DNA of 64,000 bases from Gossypium raimondii. Taxonomy: Eukaryota > Streptophyta > Magnoliopsida > Malvales > Malvaceae. Location of the stretch: NCBI RefSeq assembly GCF_025698545.1, contig NC_068565.1:5766001-5830000 (forward strand), in the 5' to 3' direction. Shown here piece by piece: positions 23,539 through 34,079 of this stretch; the first letter of the stretch is position 1; each line of letters begins with the position of its first letter. The notes beneath the pieces were generated by a model. The model worked only from the letters and a program-made list of their open reading frames with translations, had not been told where the DNA came from and made no database searches. The translations under genes and the position numbers were made by a program.

Positions 23539-25175
23539 TTCCCCCAATTTCTCAACTAGCTATTGAACTACAAAGCCAAAAACTGAATCAAGATGATAAT
23601 CAAGCAAATCCCTAAATATCATGGAAACTGAGTTATGTTAACTATAATTGCATAAAACTTAACAAAACCAGATTAATAGTTAAAACTTAAAACCCATATC
23701 GTATTTTCATCATACTTCCAAATTAGATGCCAAAACTACAGAATTCTGCCTTAAAATTCATTTGTTTTTATTGAAGTACGTAACTATGATTGAATAAAGC
23801 AAAAACAGATTACGACCCAAATCTTATTCTCAGAAAATTTCCAAATTGCAAAGATGACAACAGAATCAGACAAACTTGATTCGATTATAAATTATATAAA
23901 TAATCTATGAGTTTGTATACCAATGAGAAAATATACTGAATGAAAATTGACTGACCTGCAGCAATTATTTAAACTTCGAACAAAAGATTGGTGAAGACAG
24001 ACAGCTTTTCTTATCAGGAGGGACAACTTTTTCTCTTACCTTTTATTAAAAGAAAATTACTAAATTATTTTATTTTTTAAATAGATTCTTTTAATTTTTA
24101 TGATATCTAAATAAAATTTCATAATTTTTGTTTCTATTTAAGTTTTTATTTCAAACTAAAATTTATTTAAATACAGTAATACAATTCAAACAGCTTTTAT
24201 TTATATATATATTATATTATTTCTAAAATATTTTTACATGATTAAAATATCATAAAATCCTTATATTTTTATTTTTAAAAATTGATCATTTTACTTTTCA
24301 AATTTTAAAATTCAGATCTATGCGATTTTAAAATAAAAAAAAATATAAATGTTTTTAATAATAACCAATATTTTCTAAACTGAATTAGTGATTGAACCAA
24401 TAAGGCAATCAGTTCACCAATCCAAGCAACAATCCAATGACCTAAAAAATCATTAAAAATTAAGATAATAAAAAGCTATCACTCTCTCCCAAAAACTCAA
24501 ACCCAAGTGAATTCTTCGAGTAAACATCCATTCAAAAAAAGGCAATGTTTTAATGTAGACAATAAAGGCTGAGTTGCTTGTTCAAACATGAATTGAACAA
24601 ATTGTAACATTCAACCTGTAAGACATCTTTTATAAACAAAATCATAAAAATGTGACAAGTTATTATGAACTTTTAAGTCGGAATTTTCAAGCCTACCCTA
24701 TTACCCCAGCTCTTGGCACGGCTTAGCCCGTACCGTATTGCAAGTTCTTGGCAGGGTCTTAGGCTTGTCCTCACCTTGCCTTCAAATGAATGGCAATTAG
24801 TCCAGGTCCGGATCGCCCCTTACTGCTTGCTTCTTCTTACTTTTACTTCTTTTTTTAGACGTTTGGAACCCATAGCCAATGATCACAGCTTCACAAAAGA
24901 TTGCTACGAATCCTGAGGCAAAGCACAAAATACAATTCCTAAAGGAAACCCCATATAATTGTCACCATATGCATCACATCAATTTACAATGAGGGCAACA
25001 TATTAAGCACGTTTGAAGATGTCAATGTAAACGACACTCAAAAAGAATACTTCAATTGATCATTTCAAAACTTGAGCCAGAAAATTGCAGTACCTGGGAC
25101 TAAGTTGCAATCTTAGTAGAGATCAATGGATAACTTGCAGAAAGCAATAAGACCCAAACCTCCATAACATTATAT
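23539..25175. other. Intergenic region between dioxygenase and viral insertion
   Basis: Begins with the dioxygenase leader and promoter. 24,030-24,420 is AT-rich. 24,700-24,880 is distinctly GC-richer (CAGCTCTTGGCACGGCTTAG region), which could be a transposon relic but matches nothing I can name. No convincing reading frame. Confidence 0.4.
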
Positions 25176-25545
25176 CGTAATATTTACATAATGTAATTTT
25201 TTTATTACACACTTTTATATTATTTTCTTCAAGTGGAATTTCCACAAAATCTTCTTTTATTGATAACCAAATAGAATGTTTATCAATAATGAAAGGTAAA
25301 TCTTGACAAATAAAATTATTCCCTAATAATAAATCTGTTTTCATTTTTGGAAAGCATACTATTTTAGGAATCATAAATTTAACATTGTTTATGTAAATTG
25401 GTATGTTTTTAGCTTTGTATTTTATTGTATTTTTACTACCATCTATTCCCAATATTTTTATGGGTTTCTTCATTAATTCCCATTTTCTACAGAATCGTAT
25501 TCTCTCTGCAACTACAAATTGTAGCTCCAAGATCAATCAAAGCAT
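25176..25545 (-). pseudogene. Viral aspartic protease remnant
   Basis: The minus-strand frame below 25,500 reads through a retroviral-protease-like fold pattern: an ILGIDGS segment, IPIYINNVKFMIPKIV and the LLLGNNF motif near the end. The active-site motif is seen in a different frame at 25,523-25,534 as D-L-G-A, where the family has D-T-G-A or D-S-G-A, so both a frameshift and a substitution separate it from a working enzyme. The frame fades into non-viral sequence near 25,180. In pararetroviruses this domain precedes reverse transcriptase, which is not found here. Confidence 0.7.
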
Positions 25546-25859
25546 TTAGAGAATATTTTTATATTTTCTAAATTGAAATGTAATTTTAATTGTTATTTCA
25601 ACTTTTGACTTTTTATCAATTGTTGAAGTTTGAATTTCTTCCATTCTAGTTTTTCTAGAATTATTACTAGGTTCGAGAGGGAAATATAGGAATTTGTACA
25701 GCTTTTTATTCCTATTGGTGTACTATTTGTACTAATATTATCCTCCTCTTCTTACGGTTGAGAGTTAGAGGGTAAAACTAAATTTTCATTTGTATTTGTT
25801 ATACAATTATTTTTAAAATATAATTTATTGCTCGATGACATATATTCTATAGTACTAAC

Positions 25860-26400
25860 AGGTTTAGAAGTACTAGAACTATTAATTTTTCCATCATCCA
25901 ATCTCTTGAATTGATGATCTCTTATATCTAATAACCTTGGCTGAATTTCAGTAGTGAACCTGTTTGGTTCAAAGAGTTCAATAATTTTATTATTAATCTT
26001 TTTTATTTCTACTTCAGCAGTAATTGTATATTCATTAATGGAAGTCCAATGATTGCTAGATCTTCCGCCAAATCATTAATATCGAATTTTTGTCCAATTC
26101 TAAGGCAAAGACACTCTTCTATTAGAGGATCCAGAATGGAAATAAAGTAATTTGGTTTAACTTTAAATCCTATTACGCTTGTATGTAAATTAGATGAATA
26201 CCTCCAATAAGTGCTTTTATTGGATTTTCAAATCTTTTATCTAAAAGGATGACTATAATAGGAATATCATGACCTCTTCTAAATAAAGCTCTAATAGTAA
26301 TCATGATTATACCTAAATGTATATATCTAACTTGAGGATATTTTTTCTAATCCTCTTAATTTTTTCTTTAGTAAAGAGAGGATTTTGTTAATCCTCCTCT
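25860..26400 (-). pseudogene. Viral movement protein (30K superfamily-like) remnant
   Basis: On the minus strand, YIHLGIIMITIRALFRRG is read from about 26,325 to 26,270, followed by a HDIPIIVILLDKRF phrase. Both resemble the core of caulimovirid movement proteins, which modify plasmodesmata. Downstream in the same orientation come EYTITAEVEIKKINN (about 26,040) and a C-terminal LLDIRDHQFKRLDDG (about 25,920). Stops and frameshifts separate these blocks. The region lies between the coat-protein finger and the protease, the order seen in genera whose coat and movement proteins are on one polyprotein. Confidence 0.65.
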
Positions 26401-26759
26401 TGTATCTTTAGCAACCGTGTTACCGCTAATTTTTTCTATATGTCTCTAAGTCCATATTTTAAACTTAGAGATCTTATATATTTCTTCTTTAGAAATATGA
26501 TTTTTATTTATCTTTTCTATCATTTCATCGAAAAGTCTTTTCTTCTCCGATTAAATTGCCTAATTTAATATCCTTTTTCAGATTCGAATTTCTTCTAATT
26601 GATTATTAGAACGCTTCCTATATTAAACATAAATATATATTCATCGTTACTATCAAAATGCATTTCGATATTAACTCATATAAAATTTCTTCGTGATTTG
26701 TTTCCTTTTGATAACATACTTCTAAATCTTGTTCTTCAAGACTTTTATCATTTTTCTAG

Positions 26760-27154
26760 CATTTTTCCTTTATTAGGACAACTACTAGCTATATGACCTT
26801 CTTCATCACATATAAAACATTTACAAATTTGTTTCTTTGGTTTGGAATTCTTTTCCTAACCACTTTTTGATTTTTACCGTAAAATTTTTATTACCGGTTT
26901 CCATTTTCTTAATTTATATTTTTTACGTTTTTATAAGTGTTGGGATATATTTGTTTACACCCAAATTCCCATTCATTTTCTAAAATTTTAGAACAATATT
27001 TATGACTTAACTTATTTTTGACCTGTTTAGCCGCTTTACTTTGCAAACAATGTAAAGTTATTCTTTCTTTTGCAAAGTTAATTCTATTACCTATAGTATC
27101 TATATTGTCTTTTGAAAGCCCTGAGTTTCTACAGTGCTTATCTAAATTAATTAG
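26760..27154 (-). pseudogene. Viral coat protein, C-terminal part with CCHC zinc finger
   Basis: The minus-strand sequence encodes a basic region followed by a zinc knuckle at 26,819-26,778 with spacing C-x2-C-x4-H-x4-C (CFICDEEGHIASSC). This finger near the coat protein C-terminus is a hallmark of the family and binds nucleic acid. Upstream is NRINFAKERITLHCL. The first ~17 residues duplicate those at the end of the plus-strand coat fragment, showing that both come from one gene broken by rearrangement. A stop and frameshift lie between the open part (27,220-26,909) and the finger. Confidence 0.8.
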
Positions 27155-27202
27155 TATTTGCAAAATAATTACTAATATTTGCTGATTTCTTGAGCAGGTT
27201 TC

Positions 27203-28695
27203 ATGGATAGAGGTAAACAACCTCTAATAGTTGGTGAATGGACAACTGTTCACAAAAAACCCAACAAAGGGAAAGCAGAATCAAACTCCAAAAAAAGATT
27301 TGTATCTGCACAAATACCATTTTATCCTAATCAAGGATATTATGTGTCTTATCCGATGGTAAACCAACCACTTGGATCAAATGTTTTAAATTACCCTATG
27401 GTAAACCAACCAATGGGAAATACTTTCTCATTGACCCCAAACAAGGTGAGTCAATTAGAATGGTCCCAAAATCCGAATTCAGTATCACAAACAAGTTATG
27501 CTGAAGTCATTAAGGGAGCTGAGAATTTGTTGAATCAACAACAAATTCAAGAATTAAAAGATCTTTCAAAAATTAAAGATTTTTATAACCCTGGTTTATC
27601 ACCAGAAAATTATGATTTTATAAATGAGATATGGAAAACCCATATTTCAAACCAAAGAGCTAATTTCCGAAGAGCTCTTACCAGATTTTCATTATTTTTA
27701 GTTGAAAAAACAACTAAAGAAAATGAAGCTGAAGATTTATTATTAAAATCTATTTTATATAGAGGATGGGATGAATTCCAGTTAGAATTCATGGATACAA
27801 AGGAGATAAACAATCTTCTTGATATCATTCAATATTTTATTCATAAAGGGAAAAATAATTCTATTATGAATAAAGTATTTAGAATATGTATGTATAACAA
27901 AGCTAGGAAATTATTACCGATAGAAATATTCACAAAAATAAATAAAGAAATTTGCAGACAGCAAATTCAATTTCAAAAAGCTTTTTCAGAATATTTTCTA
28001 CAAGCTTATGTTTTTACTAACTAATTAGATAATGAATTTCCTACTTTAAAATACAGACTTGATCACGAACCATTTGATATAACCAATATTGAATGGGGTT
28101 TTACTAAAGAAATAGTTGTGCAAAATCTCTCCTTTCATCTTTTAAAAGATTTTCCAGCCATTGTAAAGTCTGTCTTACAAAACATCATAAACAATGATGA
28201 TTTTTATTACTATTTTCATATTGAAATTAGTAGCCTAATTGGTATAGCTGAATAAGAAAAATTTTATCAGCCGTATCAAATTTGGATTATTAAAAAGATG
28301 ATTGGAACCCCCCAATTATCTGCTGTAAATGAAGATAAAAAACATTTGTCAAAAACAATTGATAAATGTTATAATAAATTTGAAGATTATCAAGTCCAAA
28401 CAGGATTAGATTTATTATCACAAGCCTTCTCCATGATGAAGTCTACAAACTATGGACGGATGGTAGAAGAATATTGGCATTTCCAAATGGAAACATCCAG
28501 GAGGAAAGAAATGAAGAATCTGTGAAGCTGTTGAAAAAGATTGTTGAAATGGAGATAGAAGAATTTCCATCTCACATCACAGAAAAAATCAAATATACAT
28601 GGGAGATGTGGAACTCACCACCAAGACTCTCATCAGATTCTGTACATTTAGATGAGATCAAAGAAATGAATCTCGATAATATGCAAGAAAGTTGA
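27203..28695 (+). pseudogene. Viral frame upstream of the intergenic region (putative transactivator)
   Basis: An ATG at 27,203 opens a 273-codon frame (stop at 28,022); further open stretches at 28,025-28,254, 28,298-28,525 and 28,474-28,695 continue in changing frames, so the original protein was probably about 480-500 residues and is broken by at least two stops or frameshifts. It is rich in Asn, Lys and Gln, with a near-repeat YPMVNQPLGSN / YPMVNQPMGNT at about residues 50-72 and a helical middle (NQRANFRRALTRFSLFLVEK). I recognise no domain. The functional guess comes only from position: the last gene before the promoter/primer region in caulimo-, cavemo- and solendoviruses encodes the translation transactivator/inclusion protein. 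Confidence 0.5.
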
Positions 28696-28811
28696 TGTCA
28701 GCAAGACAGTAACATACAAGCAAAATGGAAGCAACCATTAATGCTTGATGAAGATATCTAGAAGAAAGACAAAAAGTCTTAATCAAGTCTTAATCATCAT
28801 TAAAACAATGA

Positions 28812-28828
28812 TGATGTAAGAGATGACA
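28812..28828 (+). promoter_or_regulatory. Decayed as-1-like enhancer motif
   Basis: TGATGTAAGAGATGACA matches the as-1 pattern of the cauliflower mosaic virus 35S promoter (paired TGACG boxes) at 14 of 17 positions. Two of the three differences are C to T or G to A at CpG positions. Another TGACA follows near 28,850. It lies about 190 bp upstream of the TATA box, farther than in 35S, so its role is uncertain. Confidence 0.45.
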
Positions 28829-29014
28829 AAAAGCAGCTGTGACACAAGCAGTGACAACATCGGTCATAAATGCAAGCATGGCACATGGAAGCAACCATAG
28901 CCATGCAAAAAGATGGAAACGTGGAAGCAACCACATCCACAAAGAAGCCGAGTCCTTATCAGAAACACTGTACGGGATTCAAAATACAATTGTATAGAAT
29001 TTTTAGAATTCCTC

Positions 29015-29021
29015 TATAAAT
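29015..29021 (+). promoter_or_regulatory. TATA box of the viral pregenomic promoter
   Basis: CTCTATAAATAGGAGG at 29,012-29,027 is a canonical plant TATA context in the viral intergenic region. Transcription would start about 25-30 bp downstream, followed by a poly(A) signal and the primer site, as in plant pararetroviruses. Confidence 0.7.
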
Positions 29022-29105
29022 AGGAGGAAAGCTCAATTGTATAGTATCTTGTAAATTACCAACTACTTTACTTTTTAGTTTTCTCTTGTAAACTTTTCCT
29101 TTTGT

Positions 29106-29111
29106 AATAAA
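29106..29111 (+). terminator. Viral poly(A) signal AATAAA
   Basis: AATAAA in TTTGTAATAAAAGAGTC lies about 90 bp downstream of the TATA box, so it falls within the expected terminal redundancy of the pregenomic RNA, as in other pararetroviruses, where it is bypassed at the first pass and used at the second. Confidence 0.6.
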
Positions 29112-29171
29112 AGAGTCTATATTCCCTTCCGCTCATACTCTCAAATAGCCTCTACTCTCCCCTCCCCCGCT

Positions 29172-29187
29172 TGGTATCAGAGGTGCC
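29172..29187 (+). promoter_or_regulatory. tRNA-Met primer binding site of the pararetrovirus
   Basis: TGGTATCAGAGGTGCC matches the initiator-methionine tRNA complement used by Caulimoviridae (TGGTATCAGAGC consensus) for its first 11 bases. It marks the start of minus-strand synthesis and position 1 of the viral genome by convention. It lies between the promoter and the next frame. Confidence 0.85.
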
Positions 29188-29397
29188 GGTGTAACGAGTT
29201 TCTGGAGAAATAATATCGTAATATTCATTGTAAGTTTTTATCTTTGATTTACATTTCTATTTGTTTCACAATTGTTTGTTTCAAAACTTATATCTGTTTA
29301 TCTGTCTTCTTGTTGCCGTTGAGTCCAGGGAGGACGTTAGGCGTTGTGTGAAGACGTTAGGATAACAGGCCGGTCTTAGGTACCCGAGACAAACATT

Positions 29398-29750
29398 ATG
29401 GAACAAATTAAGTGTCAGTTTAAAGATAAAACTTGTGATCATATTACGCATATAGACTCTAGAAATGAAAACAACATTTCATCTCTGAGTAAGGGTATTA
29501 ATAGTCTTGTTGATATGACTTCTTTTTATTTCAGTAAATTATATAGTAAGGTCAGTTCTGTAGAAGAAAAAGTAAATAACTTAAGTAATATAAAAGTGTT
29601 AGACTTAAATCATGAGTCTAAAGAAATATTAACTAATGTTAATAATAAATTAGATCAGGTTTTAATAATAATAATATTGAGTCCGATGTAGATTTAGGTC
29701 CTTTATATTATGGTAATGGTAAAGATCATATTTTAGTTTTATCTTAAGAA
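29398..29750 (+). pseudogene. Viral small ORF 1 remnant, coiled-coil rich
   Basis: First ATG after the primer site opens 97 codons. The protein has heptad-like stretches (KLYSKVSSVEEKVNNLSNIK) suggesting a coiled coil, compatible with a virion-associated-type protein, but I recognise no signature. A short ATAATAATAAT run near 29,665 coincides with loss of frame; a second frame continues to about 29,745. Confidence 0.5.
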
Positions 29751-30961
29751 GAAAACACTTCTTCCGATGAGTCACTTCTATGTTAAAAAATTATAAAAAA
29801 ACATAAAAAACGCAAAAAAGATGATAAACAAAAACAATATGATTTTCAGTCCTATAAAACTCTTATAGAACATTGGAAAGAAAAATTTACTAATAGTAAT
29901 GATCAACTAGAAAGAGTTGAATATTTAAAACTAATAGAAGAACTTTATGAAAAACATAAAGATCTTTTTAGTATGTTTAATTATCATTATATGTTAAAAT
30001 ATGATGATAGCAGTAGTTCAAGTAATTCTGAACAAACAGAATTATTAAAGAAACAATCTGAAGAAGAAAAAACTTCAACAGATCAGGATGAAGACATAAA
30101 AGTCTCAACATATAACTCTGATGAAGAAACCACTTCATCTGAAGATGAAAATATTAATATTCCGGAACCTATGGATACTGAATCACCAGATCCATATAGA
30201 AAAAGAAAAATAGAATCAGATAGTCAAACAGATGATTATCTTAGATTTTCTAATAAAGATTTTGAATTTGATAATGAAAAATTTAAGGTTTTTGGTAATA
30301 AAATCGAAAACATAGCTACTAATGATGTAAAACCTGAATACCCGGGAGAAACATCAAATCAACCTGTTCAACCAAGAATAGATGATTTAAATAAAAGAAA
30401 TGTTGCTCAAGGAGGAATATATTTAGATTTAACTAATACTCCTATATCAGACTATAAGAAAGTTATAGATGATTGGGCACAGTCAATGACTATTGTTGTA
30501 AACAACAACACTTGGTCAAAAGAAAAGTTTTTAAACTATTTTGTTGGAACATTTTAAGGTGTTGTTCTTCAATTTCTTAGACGATGGGAAGAGTCTGAGA
30601 AAGGAAAAGAACAAAAGGAGCTTTTATTAAATCAAATAGGATCTCCTAAAGACCTTTTAAAAGGTTTAACCTCTATTCTAAAAATAGAATTTTGTGGTTA
30701 TTGTGATAAAAAAGATCAAGATAGTGTAGCTAGTTACACACTCTCAAAAATAAAATTATGTGATATTAGATATTTAGAAGAATTTTCTAAAAATTTCTTC
30801 ATAAATATCAGAAATTAAAAAATAAAAATATAGAGTTTTGGAAAAACCAATACTTTCATAAGTTACCCCCACCTTGGGATGATATATGTATAAACAAATA
30901 CGTATCCTATTTAGATAAGCACTGTAGAAACTCAGGGCTTTCAAAAGACAATATAGATACT
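29750..30961 (+). pseudogene. Viral coat protein, N-terminal and central part
   Basis: Several open stretches in shifting frames. The longest (29,973-30,557) starts with a Ser/Glu/Asp-rich acidic domain (DDSSSSSNSEQTELL; EETTSSEDENIN), typical of the coat precursor N-terminus in this family, preceded by a basic run near 29,790 (KKHKKRKK). The central part continues to 30,961 in other frames with CDIRYLEEFSKNF and a LPPPWDDICIN phrase. Stops at 30,555 and near 30,816 break it. The last ~17 residues are the ones repeated at the start of the minus-strand coat fragment. Confidence 0.7.
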
Positions 30962-31243
30962 AATTTACATTATGTGATGGCCATAAGGACAAATACTTGA
31001 CAGTAGTCAAGAGGTGCAATAAACTCAGATGATGAAATTTACATGGTATATATAGGATAGCTTCAACCTAGCTGAACCGAAAAGTTTGGCAAAGCAGTTT
31101 CCAGTAGGAAAGAAAATAAAGACCATTCTAGCATACCTAGAGGAAGAAGATTCGATACGGACTTAAAGCAATGCCAACCAACAAAATTTGATTTTTAATA
31201 GCCAAAGAAACTCTCACCTCAATCCATGCTGTAAAAACCAGGA

Positions 31244-34038
31244 TCAATCAAAAGGCTGCTTTGTCATTAGTATTGACTCTATAAGAGAACAAAGGCATAA
31301 TGTACCGAATTTACAGTGAAAAGAAACTTCTTTGTTAGAATCTATAGGAACCAACACTCCATCTCTGTAAACAAATTTCGGATCAAACCCGAATTGGATG
31401 TTTGGAGAGGTGTTGCCTACAGTGTGACAGCTACATTCCTTAGGAATAACTAAACTATTTTCTGAGCTTTCGCATTGACATATGCTCCACTCTGGACGGT
31501 GAGATAACTTCCTGGGATTTTCCTTTCTCAAGTTTTCATCAAATTTATTGCTGCTATATCTGGCAGCAAAAAGCTTCCTAACTGTCGAAAGAAGATCCAC
31601 GGACAATAATGCAACTGTATCGTGAACATCATCTACTGTCAAATCGCTCCCATTTGATTTCCATTCCTTAAGCAGAACTTTTTGCATCAAACAAGGGAGG
31701 GAATGGAGGCAATCAGAGCAGCAATGATAAAAGCATGTAACCACTGATTCAGTTGGAAGAGCAGTTTCGCTTGAAGAGAAATTGGGAACTTCTTTACGTT
31801 CATGACCTGTAGGTTTGCCATCTTCAGATGTGATAGTTGTCTCCGTGTCGCAAGCTTTAGCAGAGGCAGGCAACTTCGCACCATCCAGTTCATCTGAACT
31901 ACAGAATCCATTCTCAGAAAGAACAGGTCCATTTGGTGCAAATCCATTGGATTGTTTTGAGGACTCAGGATCTCCCTCAACCACAGGATTTCTAGGACTT
32001 TCTGACCCACTTGGTCCAGGGTTACTCCCATTCTGCTTGTCTACAAGAAAAACTGGATCATTGGCTGCAAAATAGTTATGATGCTCCACTGAAATAGTAT
32101 TACCGCCAAGGCTTATATGGTCTACAGCCTTATCCACAGCAACAATTTTTCCCTTCTGACTAGGAGCTCCATTAGCATCCATCTTGTTCAAGTCTATCCA
32201 ATCCATATTTCGCATGGTTAATTCTCCCTCAAACGTAGGGTTTCTAGTACTTTCTGATCCACATGGTCCAGGAGTAGCCCCATTCTGCTTGTCAACATGA
32301 ACAATCAGTTGGTTGGCGACAGAAGAATTGTGATGCTCCTCTGAAGTAGTATTGCCGCTGATGCCTATTCCCTGTGCAGCATCTTCAAAAAGGTCAAGTT
32401 TTCCCTCATGGTCAGAAGCACAATGATCATCCTTTTTGTTCAAGTCAATGGAATTAGTATTTTGCATGGTGAATTCCTCATTGTTTGCTACTTCTGTTTC
32501 CGGGCAACTTCTGGGCCTGCATTCCTCCACTTGATCTGTATCATTCGCACATGTAAAATGATTATCTGGAGATCCCAAATCATATGGTTCGAGGCTTGCT
32601 GCTTTTATTTGAACATCCTGATCTAAGCTGCAAATGAATCAAGTCTCACGTTAGTTTTAGATCCACATATGAACCAAAAGTTTGTAAGTAATGAGAAAAA
32701 GGTTACCTCTGCAGTGAATATGCCCAGCTGTTAACCATATCTTCCAGATAAGCAACTTGAGACAAAATACGAACATACTGATATCTGTCTTTCCCAGTAT
32801 TAACTTTCTCATTAATCCACCCAACTAGGAGCTCAAGAACCTTCCGTACCTCAGAGGAAACTTCTCTAAGTGATGTGTACACACCTCTGTATGCTGATAA
32901 ACCAACAGCAACCAAACCTCTGACCAACCCAAATTTCCCTTTGCTTTTACTGCTGCTGGGACCACAAGCAACAGCAGCCTTGTCTAATAAGTTAGTGGGA
33001 CGAATGATGCAAGAGTTGAATGGCCAGCCCTTCCAGGGACCAGCCACATCTGCAGAAGGACCTTCTTTAAGTTTTGATGTCACCCAGCAAAGCTCTGCAA
33101 AATGAGGATATCGCAAAATTTGAAAGCCAAATGAAGATATTGCCAGCATCAAGCTTGATTTCCCCTTCAAATTTCTACTGTTTGTTGGGGCTGCTGGAAC
33201 AGTAACAGACAACTCACCACACATCTCTGATGCAACCCCCTTTTCACATGCCAAACCTTGAGATGCATTGTCATTTTCTGCAGTTCCAGAGGTCTGGACA
33301 GAATTTTTTGTTCTGGAATCTTTATGGACATGAGATCTTTGATGAATTAAATGAACAAATGGTTGAAGGATATCCCTTGATAACTGAGCAGCAGATAGTT
33401 TGATAACCATATCACGGTTAAAATTGTTGCCAACATGAACAGTGAATCTGGGTACTGTGTGCTCTCTTGTAGTTCTGTGACTGCAATTTGGTTGACCACT
33501 CTGAAAAAATTGCCTTATTCTTTCGGGGAGCTCCAGATAAGGAACTTCTGAAGTAGCCTGTTTCGAGATAAGAAGCATTTAGACTTAGACATCAAGCTTG
33601 CAAGAGATGTGAAAGGCAGTACAAGTCGAGCAAAAAACGGGGGAAGGGAGACCATGTCTTAAGAGAGAAAATTTCAGTTGTATAAGGATCAGACTGAAAC
33701 ATTAACACATTTACAACAATTGGTTCATAATTTCCTAAATTTATACATGGGCTTCAAATTTGTATTCTAGTTTGATCAGTCATACATGAGTGTGATGTTC
33801 ACAGAAAAGAACCTCTAACCTAGAGCTTCTCAAAAGAAGGTCAGTCAAACTCTACCAGATCATTCAGTTCATAACAAACAGATAAGCAGCACTGTCAAAA
33901 TAACCTTAATTGCTAAAGCAGCAGAAAATTTATTGCATTGTCATGAATGTACAAGCACTTAGATCTAAAAATTGTCAATCAAGCACTACTATGTTACCCT
34001 GACACTAGCCAAATCACATCTACCCAAGGAACTCTTGA

Positions 34039-34079
<41 letters not shown>

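Larger units (their letters stand above)
25176..30961. mobile_element. Endogenous pararetrovirus (Caulimoviridae), rearranged and incomplete
   Basis: Two oppositely oriented pieces of one viral genome type. The minus-strand piece (about 27,154 down to 25,176) has the coat protein C-terminal part with a CCHC finger, a movement-protein-like region and the start of the aspartic protease. The plus-strand piece (about 27,155-30,961) has a long frame, an intergenic region with promoter, poly(A) signal and tRNA-Met primer site, a small frame and the coat protein N-terminal part. The pieces share an identical ~50-bp stretch (27,101-27,154 and about 30,910-30,961). Gene order (small ORF, coat, movement, protease, then a frame before the intergenic region) fits cavemovirus/solendovirus-like genomes as I remember them. 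The reverse transcriptase/RNase H region is absent and all genes carry stops or frameshifts, so I regard it as a dead integrant. Confidence 0.85.

Noticed and set aside
31815-32075. 86-codon plus-strand frame in the last ATPase exon
   Set aside because: Antisense shadow of the intact minus-strand exon.
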